Both the position numbers and the translations under genes were made by a program. Positions 56,205 to 64,000 of a DNA stretch of 64,000 bases are shown one piece after another (position 1 is the first letter of the stretch; each line of letters opens with the position of its first letter). The notes under the pieces are model-generated. The model saw only the letters and a program-made list of their open reading frames with translations, did not search any database and was not told the DNA's origin. This DNA is from Cladopsammia gracilis. Lineage: Eukaryota > Cnidaria > Anthozoa > Scleractinia > Dendrophylliidae. The stretch is taken from NCBI GenBank assembly GCA_022457155.1, contig JAJGOT010000170.1, positions 290,001 to 354,000 of the forward strand, in the 5' to 3' direction.

Positions 56205-56840
56205 TGAAACGAATCTGTATGAACAGAATGATTAATGAAACGAAAAAATATAGTTTTCACTTATGCGGCAGTATTCAAATTCGCGTATCCACCGCTCAAG
56301 AATTCACATTCACGTCAACATCCTTCTTGACGTTCCTCACACTGAAATACATGTATCGCGTAATATCACAAAACGTTTGACTGAAGAGCTGCGAAACAGA
56401 AATCTAGAACGAGATCATAGCTTTGATTGAAGGACTCGCGCGTTTTTGGATTCAGTTTCGAAACGCTGTTTTGTCCAACATAGAAAAGCAAGAAGCATCC
56501 CTTTTCTAGACAAAGGCAGCGACCAGTCGGCAGCGAGTCAGTGCTCTTAATTTCTTTCTTTTTTAATTTCGTGGTATTTTGATTGCAAGCGAAGTGACAC
56601 AAATGCTGCCAAATAGATATGTTGAGGACAACCGACTGTTGTGATTTTTGTCTTCCAAAACTATATGCTTGAAAAGGTTCTTGTTTTCCTAACTCTCAGC
56701 AGGAACCCATAATGGACTCCTGCTCTCAGTCAATGCTACTGACTGAGAGACAAAATGTGGGAGAGTCATTTGGGCCATGGGGCCATTTGAATTACTGTTT
56801 ACACTCATTAGCGTCCAGAAGACAAAACCTCCCCGACATT

Positions 56841-57152
56841 GCCGACTTTCATATCGTGAGGAACTGGGAACGAGTCCTGAGCCCGACGGACAAATTGTAC
56901 GGCGCTTCCTTCGAATCCTTTGAAAAGTTCAAAAAACTATTTCCCTTAGCTACTTTCTCTTGATTTTTAACCCTTAAACGAGATTTACAAGCACCAATGG
57001 TAAACAAGTCTATGGAAGAAAACAGTCCTAAAGGTCCTCCTCCTACTGATAAAAATGCTGTGGTAAAAAATACTGCGAAAATAGAGATGGAATTGAAAGA
57101 TTTTGGCTTCTATCAAGAAAAAGGTTAGCTTAAGCTTACAACAAAAAAAGAG
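56841..57152 (+). promoter_or_regulatory. Upstream region of the YqaJ gene with a short upstream frame
   Basis: An ATG at 56998 opens a 43-codon frame (start VNKSMEENSPKGPPPTDK) that stops at 57127-57129, 23 bp before the main ATG at 57153 and in a different frame. It could be an upstream ORF or part of an unseen spliced exon. Confidence 0.3.
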
Positions 57153-59386
57153 ATGGCATTAGCGGATTTAATGAACGCTGATTTAACTGCATGGAAAACC
57201 CAAGACCTGAAAGTTTTGTTGCTAAAATTAAAATTGAAAGCAACTGGAAACAAACCAGAGCTCGTAGAAAGGCTTCGAAGCTTTCAAGACGACAACGAAT
57301 TGTTAGAAAAACAGCTAAAGGAGGTAAACAGGAAATATGTATTTCACACAAGTTTGGAAGAGTCAGACGTTCCTCCACAGTCCGCTCCTTGGAGCGCTGA
57401 TCGATCATTATATCCCAAGGTAGATTCCAGCACGGTAGCAATATACACTGGTTACAAGAAACAAAGTAGTAAAGGGCAGTTTAGAAAAGCACGCAGGGTG
57501 TTTTTGTCCAGAAAAATAAAGACTGTAAAGACTGTTAAGGTTAGTGACAAAACATTTGTGAAAGCGATGATAATGAAAAGCTTTGCACAGGAGATTACGC
57601 GTCCAGCGGTCGTGATGTTTCATAAAAGTCTGCCAGTCAAAGGATACTCTACCTGTCCAATAGGGAAATGTGGCATTTGCTGTCACGTTATTGCTGTATT
57701 GATGTTTTTAGAACACTACTTTAAACACAATACTTGCCTGCTTTCATTAACTGTTACACAAAAAATGCAGACATGGCACAGAAAAGGAAAAATGTCTGGA
57801 ATTGCTACAAGGGCTTCGCACATTCCACTCAGGTCATTTAGAGATTCCAGGTCTACAAGGAAACCTTTGAAGTTCAGCCCTAATGATGGTGCTGTCACAA
57901 ATGGCATAGAAAAAAGCAAATACTACAAGAGGGATGTAAATGAGATGTCCAGTAAAATTGCTAACAGTGTGAGCCAAGACCATCTCCAACTGCATTTTTA
58001 CAAAACATTGAGAAAGTATAACATTAAATCTGGCCTTTCAATGCAACTCCACTACAATAACTCCCATCGAGCTAGAACTGTGTTTACAGATCACAACTAT
58101 TGCAAAAATACTGAAGAGAAGTATGACGAAGACATTCTTTGTCCAAAGTTTGCCAGCCTAGATACCCAAGAAAGTCATCTACTAAATGATAATGTGGTCA
58201 CCACACCTCTTCTCACTGAAAACACTGAGGAGGCACTCCAAAATGAAGAACACATTTTAATGCATGAAAAACAACAGGATGAAATTTCACATCTTTTACA
58301 ATTACTCCAAGGTATAAAAGAAACAACAATAAAAGTAAAACTTCCCCATTACAGTAAACTGGAGCCATGTGGCTTTAATTATGCCCCAGTGAAGCAGGGA
58401 TCAGAAGAATGGCATTCTCTGAGAGTGGGCATAGTAACTGCAAGTAAGCTCCCAAGGTTGTTGGGCTTTTGTGGGCATAAGGATTTCAATCAGGCTTGGT
58501 TCTGCATCCACAATAAGGTTGATGAAAGGAAGGTAACCCCCAAAAAATTCAAGAACTTTTCCCGAGGAATCCACTTTGAGGAAAAAGCAATTCAGCTGCT
58601 TGAAGACCTTTCAGGTATTTACAAAGTTTACTGTATGGATGACTTTTACATCACTTTGTGTTCATTTAAAAATAAACAATTAGCATATTAAGTTGATCTA
58701 CATGAAGTAAACAGGAAAAATCACAGCTAAATTATATGATGAAGACAAATCAATTTGAAATCAATTTGTGCGCATATTTACTAGACTCACTGAGGACGTT
58801 ATCTTAGCTAGGCTTGCATTTTCAAAGTTATCCTAAAGCTTGATAACAGGTCTATATAGCCAGTTACTAAGTACAAGATGTTTACCATAATGAACAGAAT
58901 AACTAGTACAATAACTCTAGCCTCAAGGTCCACAGTCAAATGTCAGGGCTACATTTTTTGTGGACCTTGAGATTAGAGTTATTTTTCAAGTTTTCATTTG
59001 CAAGGTCAAAGATAACATTCCCAGTGTTAACAAAACAACTTGCTCATGTTGCAGGTTCACCAGTCTCATCAGGAGGTTTTTTCTTTCACCCTATGGATAG
59101 GAGCTATGGGGCAAGTCCCGATGGCATAGGGCAAACCTTCTTGGTGGAAGTTAAAACACGGGCGATAGACTGTAGTGCACCCCTTACCAGTGTAACCGCC
59201 TCTCACATTCTACAGTGTAACCTAGAGATGGTATGCACGGGTGGACATGTAACATTCCTAGAGTCATACCATCCAGAACAGAACTGTGCAAACCTTTTTT
59301 TCATTGAGCGAGATAATCTTCTTATGAATGTTTGCAAGACTGTCATGAAGAGAACAAATTTCTTAAAAAGCTTGGAGAAAATCTGA
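57153..59386 (+). CDS. SAP-SWIM-YqaJ nuclease of an ISL2EU-like transposon (two exons, 597 aa)
   Basis: Exon 1 is 57153-58614 and exon 2 is 59055-59386; the splice TCAG/GTATTT ... TTGCAG/GTTC is phase 1 and keeps the frame. Domains: SAP-like DNA-binding helix pair (about residues 10-45), SWIM-like zinc finger (CPIGKCGICCH, 168-178), then the lambda-exonuclease/YqaJ fold from about 415: GSEEWHSLRVGIVTASK, HFEEKA (474-479), SPDG with Asp510, VEVKTR with Glu519 and Lys521, and the Gln motif HILQCNLEM (538-546). All nuclease residues are present, so it may be active. YqaJ-type nucleases accompany the transposase in ISL2EU elements. It runs convergently with the transposase at 60006-60703. Alternatively it is a domesticated single gene. 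Confidence 0.8.
58615..59054 (+). other. Intron of the YqaJ gene
   Basis: 440 bp between GTATTT and TGTTGCAG. Reading through instead would end translation at 58691 and lose Asp510 and the ExK motif. Confidence 0.75.
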
Positions 59387-59826
59387 AAGGAAATGTTCCA
59401 ACATTTGAAAATACAAAATCTCTACGTTCCTGGGTGAATGCCATGGCTAAAACTGTGAAACAAGTAGTTTTTGTTAGAGACGTAGCTAAATAAAACAGTA
59501 GTCACTTTCATGAAGAGTATCTCTCCCCCAAAAAAGCAAAAACTATTAGCTTCACATTTCTTGCTGTATTTTTATCCCCTTGAAGCAGTATTAGCTTTAG
59601 TGTTTTTTTGCAGTGATAGATGTATGCTTATCTCTGTATATTTCAGTCTGCAAGATTTAAAATTTGTCTTGGCTGAAACCACTCTTTCCCTAACAATTCA
59701 CCCAGATCAGTTGATATTGGTTAGTTGGTTAGTTGCTTAACATTGGTGATCCTGAATGCTTGAATTTTATACTGCTAGTTTTATACATTTAAGGTTTCCT
59801 CTTGTATTACTGTTGAACTGTAACTC

Positions 59827-59832
59827 AATAAA
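59827..59832 (+). terminator. Polyadenylation signal AATAAA
   Basis: AATAAA 440 bp downstream of the YqaJ stop codon, followed by a T/G-rich segment (TGTTTATGTGTAG). No other canonical signal was placed between stop and this site. Confidence 0.5.
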
Positions 59833-60005
59833 GCAAATATTATGAGGCCGTACTGTTTATGTGTAGCTTTATAGAACAGGACTTACCTGATGCTATAAAA
59901 GAGCCAAATACTGACTGCGAAGTAAAGCAAAATAATTTTTAAAGTGAACTTGTTAAAAGGCTAACAGAGAAGGAGAAGGAAACTTCAGGGTCAAATATTT
60001 GATTC

Positions 60006-60703
60006 CTAAGTTTCATTTGGCCCTACTGGAGTTTTTAAAAGATTTACAATATGTGCAAACACCTTGAAGCAATATCCAAGGATATCTATTCTCATCATTG
60101 GCCAACAGCTGTTTAATATGGTCCAGTCCCGTATGCGGCCAATGTAGTTCTCATTGTATATTCTTAACGTGGCAATGTCAAAATTCCTACTTATGTCTGT
60201 TTGCTCATATTGAGGATCAAACTTCATTGGGGGCCGATTGTATAAAATGCCTTTTTTAAGACACAGGTCTGCAATATCAAACCCTTGTCTGTTAGAACTA
60301 GTTTCCCTTTGTTAATCTTGTCTAGAACTCCACACTGCTCAGTGATGTCTCGATCTGATATTGTCCCTGGGTAAGTCTCACTGCAGCAGAGGAGACCACC
60401 ATGAGGGTAAACCCACGCTGCTGTCTTACCAGTAGTGTGGTTCTTGTAGTTGCTGAATGTTATATTATTGACATCGAAATTTTCGGACTGTGAAATCCAA
60501 GTCTCAGTAGCATCTCCCATAGCTTCGGTCTCAGCAAAGCCTGCATCTTTAAATACTTTTGGCAGAAGTGCTTCCACAAATCCTGGTAAAGGGCTGAGGT
60601 CAAGACACTCAAATAGTGTAGACAAAAATACTGCCCATGCAACAAAAACTCTTGAAACAGTTGCCTCACTACTCTGTCTATTTTTTGTGTCACGATTTTG
60701 CAT
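60006..60703 (-). pseudogene. DDE transposase of an ISL2EU-like transposon (one-base frameshift)
   Basis: Two overlapping open segments (60703-60224 and 60227-60006). The first gives EATVSRVFVAWAVFLSTLF (helix-turn-helix/entry segment), GDATETWISQS (first catalytic Asp), NYKNHTTGKTAAWVYPHG and PGTISDRDITEQCGVLD, then LTDKG (second Asp). In the second frame, FDIADLCLKKGILYNRPP continues directly, then RIYNENYIGRIRDW (catalytic Glu). The break is a missing G in AAGGGTTT near 60287. This is a DDE_Tnp_4-like enzyme. An N-terminal DNA-binding part (often THAP in relatives) is not seen. Confidence 0.75.
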
Positions 60704-60734
60704 GCAAATTTATGCACGCATATTTTAAGTTATG

Positions 60735-60802
60735 CACTTCCGGTTCATAGCTTTGCCACTACACTTCCTGTTTAGTGACTTCCGGCTACTCTCACTTCCG
60801 GT
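60735..60802 (-). promoter_or_regulatory. Cluster of ACTTCCGG motifs upstream of the transposase
   Basis: CACTTCCGG at about 60735, CACTTCCTG at about 60762, GACTTCCGG at about 60777 and CACTTCCGG at about 60792. The complement CCGGAAGT is the core recognised by ETS-family factors and is typical of TATA-less promoters. They lie 30-100 bp upstream of the first transposase ATG. They might instead be subterminal transposase-binding repeats. Confidence 0.4.
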
Positions 60803-60810
60803 AAAAGAGC

Positions 60811-62216
60811 GTTACTTAAGTGTCATGACAGCGTCTCCTACAACCCTACTTACATTAGTACTGTTCACGTTAGGTATATATAAGAGTTAGAAGAATCATT
60901 GGCTTCATTGTGGTACAGCCTTCATTTCCAAAACAATCATTAGTAAACAACGTGGTCTGCAGAAACGATAACTAAAAGGAGTACTCTTCGCCATGTTCTT
61001 ATCATGTTTAAAATATATCATAAAACTTTCTTACGCATGGCTCGAGTATAGGCTACTGGTAGCCTCTTGTTAAGCTTGCTTCATGTATATTGTTGCTGGA
61101 CAAATGACTTGCAGCATAATTTCTTAAAAAGTTGTAAATACCGCTATTTTACGCTAAGTTTCTTGTTAAGATATGTCAGTTCCCGGTTTTCAGTAACGCA
61201 ATTATTTGGTTTAGAATTAATTGGATTTTGAGTAGACGGAAAGCTCATTAAATGTAACAGTGATGACGGCTAGAACACATGAAAGAGACTGTTTTGGTAC
61301 GAACTTTATACTGCGTTCAAGACAATGGGTTCACGCTTAGCGCGATACTAATGCGCCACAAATATTTCAACTATGCGACGCTCAGCGTCGTTTTGGTCCT
61401 AAAATCGAGCCTCTGGCTTATTATGTACAGTTTAAAAATACAGTTAGTTTGGTAAGAGAGTAATAACCGAGCAACCGAGTAATGGAGAGTTGCATGGAAA
61501 AGTGGTTCAAACACTGAAGTATGGTTAAAATACTTAAGTGACAGCAAACAATAATGTTTAAAACGTTTTAGTGCGTGCAGGGCTATCCTGTAGTGTTGTG
61601 ATCTCATCAAGTCATTAATCCTTCAGAAAAAGTTTCAGGTTTTAATGATGATTCGTCACGCAATTCGTCACGCTATTTCGGAAAAGCACTGAAAATAAAC
61701 AAAATTGAATGAGTTCAAAGTTATTTTTGCATTATAGATGCTTATAAGACGATTTAATGGAACTTATAGTGAATCCAATATTTTATGATGAGATTTTGGG
61801 TGTAATTAAGACTTTGAAGTTGTGGCCGCCATGTTGGTGCCCGTGGGTCACCAAGATGGCCGTTTCATACATTTCTTTCTAAAAATGTTTAATATTCGTT
61901 CGCCAGTAACTCTTGAACGAAATACTCTTGCGCTTCAAAGTTTGGCCCAAATGTGTAGTTTTCAACTCTCTGCAATTCTATAAACATTTTGGATATAAAT
62001 CTGCTATATAATGCTTTTGAATTTTAGTATGACTTAAGTGAAAACACCCAATAGGAAAATGTTGTAGAAAATTGGCGCAATTGAAACAGCAATTTCAATC
62101 TGTCACAGGTTCAAGAACCTTAACCATTTTGCTTCTCAGTGCTTATGAAAAAATGTGAAAGTGAAAAATTATCTACAACCTCATGTCGAACCAAAAATCA
62201 AACTGAATTTAAAGAA
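60811..62216. other. Intergenic, nothing recognised
   Basis: No supported coding frame. TATATATAAG near 60875 and a direct repeat GATTCGTCACGCAATTCGTCACGC near 61651 (unit ATTCGTCACGC) were noted, without assigned function. Confidence 0.4.
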
Positions 62217-62411
62217 TTACTCATCGAAGAGTCCAGATAGCTGATCATCATCACAAATGGAAACGTATTCTTCAAGTGACAACATTATGGCAGATTTACT
62301 CTGTAAATCCGAGGTATTTAAAATGAAGGTGATGTATGTTTTTAATTCGTCCGAAAGAACATCGCAAAATAAGACAACCAGAGCAAAACTCACTGGGTTC
62401 AATAACCTGTT
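62217..62411 (-). CDS. Possible C-terminal exon of an unknown gene
   Basis: A minus-strand frame (LALVVLFCDVLSDELKTYITFI, LSLEEYVSICDDDQLSGLFDE, stop at 62217) preceded by GTAACAG, a possible acceptor ending at about 62412. The acidic C-terminus and residue mix look protein-like, but the family is not recognised and no upstream exon was found; it may be chance. Confidence 0.2.
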   Translation of the reverse strand, partial: NRLLNPVSFALVVLFCDVLSDELKTYITFILNTSDLQSKSAIMLSLEEYVSICDDDQLSGLFDE

Positions 62412-63520
62412 ACGGTCGGCTTACGAGAATTTCATCAACTAAGCCGAGACACGTTTGTTGGAACTGTTGAGTACGGTGAGTGCCAATACTGAAGGTATCT
62501 TAGATGGTCTTAGATGAAGTTGGCGATCAGTCAGTTTGAAAGCCTTGGAGAGATCGAAGAGGAGCATCACATTCAAATTCATCCAGCCAGAAATTAAGCC
62601 TGCCCATCCACACTTCTGCACAAGCTTAAGAATGGAACCGATTGTGTGCAAATAAGAAATTGATCAACCTGCAGAATGGGTGAACTATACTGTAACAGTT
62701 GAGAAAGAAGATGGAAATCTCAGTGTGAATCTGTACATGTCTTGACCCTAAATAGTGGCTGTGGTTCCACTGCAGAATTAAAGCGCGCTTTAGCGTGTAA
62801 ATCACGATTTAGCTAAAATCTCATTGTTGTTATCAAAGAGAAGCTAAGCAGTAACAACTAATTGTCTTCGTATGCGACATGGCATTTTATAACGAAAATA
62901 TGACGAAAACTGTCAAAAGCCTTAGATTTTTTAACAAAAAGGATAAATTTCGTATGGTAAAAAGGTTAAAAAAGTGTTATAATAAGGCTGGCCGATTATG
63001 CTTGTTACTTCCTTTTTTAGCCTTTAATTAACACTTTAAAAAATAAAAATAGAGTTGCAAAAATTACCCAGCCGCATTGGTCCGTTTTACATAGCTTTCG
63101 CTGTACATAAACTCTGATGCCAAAAAATCTTGACGAAAGATTATTCCGGCAAGTCCTGATTTACCTTAGGTCGACAGTATTTCAAAGCAGTTTATCGTTC
63201 TTTTCATTTTCGATGTACGATCACGTCGACTTTTTTCGCCTCGTTGATAAGACTGTTGACCTACACTGTTAAGAAGTTTAACAAAAATTTGACGAACGTG
63301 ACACGGAACGTAAAACATGTTTTACGGGTTTGTAAATAGACTTTAGCGGGTTCTTTTGGCGTTCACATTTTTTTAACACAATGTCTCATAAACGGTTAGA
63401 TATGGAGTCTAACGATATTTTATTCGTTTGCGGACAACATTTATTTATTTTTTCTTTAATACAGAATAAAAGATGTTATTAATTACAATTGTACGATACT
63501 AATATCCCACAAAGCAAAAT
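62412..63520. other. Intergenic, nothing recognised
   Basis: No coding frame or repeat family supported. Confidence 0.4.
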
Positions 63521-63872
63521 TACACTAAACCACACCACACCACACCACACCACACCACACTACGTACTACACTAGCTACTACGCTACGCTACGCTACGCT
63601 ACACTACACTATACTGCACCACACTACACTACACTACACTACACTACACTACACTACACTACACTACACTACACTACACTACACTACACTACACTACACT
63701 GCACTGCACTGCACTGCACTGCACTGCACTACACTACACTACACTACACTGCACTACACTGCACTATACTGCACTACACTGCACTCTGCACTACACTGCA
63801 CTGCACTACACTACACTACACTACACTACACTGCTTTACACTACAATTGCACTACACTATTCCACATTACAC
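63521..63872 (+). repeat. Pentanucleotide microsatellite (ACACT)n with variants
   Basis: About 340 bp built of ACACT with blocks of CACAC, ACGCT and GCACT and a few interruptions. The changes come in runs, showing successive local expansions of variant units. Confidence 0.9.
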
Positions 63873-63910
63873 TAACTACGCTGCAGCAGCTCATGAAGTT
63901 GTCTTTAGCA

Positions 63911-63913
<3 letters not shown>

Positions 63914-63945
<32 letters not shown>
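63914..63945 (+). repeat. (AAT)n microsatellite
   Basis: About ten copies of TAA/AAT near the window end. Confidence 0.9.
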
Positions 63946-64000
63946 GAGCAGTTTTCAATTGAGTTAAAATAATCGTCTTTATACGTTTTGAGTGTGGTAA

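Larger units (their letters stand above)
48528..56840 (+). repeat. Segmental duplication, copy B
   Basis: Counterpart of 13325-22920, including the TIR element at its end. Copy B has its own internal repeats: 49320-50560 is partly repeated at 51800-52570, and a third diverged partial copy lies at about 51150-51600. Similarity ends near 56840 (CCCGACAT), just before the ISL2EU-like genes. Confidence 0.8.
56998..60810. mobile_element. ISL2EU-like DNA transposon (approximate extent)
   Basis: Convergent YqaJ nuclease and DDE_Tnp_4-type transposase genes within 4 kb are the known coding content of ISL2EU elements. Terminal repeats and target duplication could not be located, so the limits are approximate. 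The left side abuts the end of duplicon B. Confidence 0.55.

Noticed and set aside
60460..60728. Overlapping frames on both strands at 60450-60728
   Set aside because: Shadows of the transposase frame at 60224-60703.
1..64000. tRNA or rRNA genes
   Set aside because: No cloverleaf with A/B boxes or conserved rRNA segment was recognised by eye; a covariance-model search was not possible here.

Overview
The window is eukaryotic: AT-rich, with spliceosomal introns, no operons, and metazoan coding exons. A CTHRC1-type short-chain collagen, together with DIRS/Ngaro-like, Crypton-like, ISL2EU-like, L1/Tx1-like, Mutator-like and TTAA-targeting elements, suggests a cnidarian, most likely an anthozoan such as a coral. 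This assignment is inference from gene content; no species can be named from the sequence.

Most of the window is nested mobile DNA. 1-2.97 kb is intergenic except for one small open frame on the minus strand (1259-1600). 2974-3792 is a TTAA-flanked inverted-repeat element. 3830-9212 is a tyrosine-recombinase retrotransposon (DIRS/Ngaro type) with split direct repeats, and 30481-37720 is a second, longer array of the same family in inverted orientation. The second array is the third layer of a four-layer nest (Helitron-like copy, TIR element, retrotransposon array, Crypton-like fragment). 10978-13324 is a 46-bp satellite, split by a Helitron-like element. The satellite and the following ~9.6 kb (to about 22.92 kb) recur in direct orientation at 48.2-56.84 kb as an old, diverged segmental duplication. 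Each copy serves as the empty-site control for later insertions in the other: a TTAA element, a Mutator-like element with 9-11-bp target duplication, and a Helitron-like copy. 24.4-29 kb holds a broken L1/Tx1-like LINE whose ORF2 keeps the endonuclease and C-terminus but has lost the reverse transcriptase.

The clearest host gene is a CTHRC1-like secreted collagen on the minus strand. It has a signal peptide exon at 47586-47690, a Gly-X-Y exon at 46507-46836 and a C-terminal domain exon at 40337-40699. Its large intron holds a decayed DIRS1-type retrotransposon (about 40709-45143) whose end lies only about 10 nt from the 3' splice site, so that the apparent branch/pyrimidine region is element-derived. 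The collagen exon has an in-frame TGA at a position expected to be Trp; an upstream in-phase GTAAGT could bypass it.

The right-hand end (57-60.8 kb) holds an ISL2EU-like pair: an intact two-exon SAP/SWIM/YqaJ nuclease gene (57153-59386) and a convergent DDE transposase gene with a one-base frameshift (60006-60703). 60.8-64 kb has no recognised gene and ends in pentanucleotide and trinucleotide microsatellites. No tRNA, rRNA or CRISPR array was seen. No search, alignment or transcript data were available; all homology calls rest on recognisable motifs and by-eye comparison.
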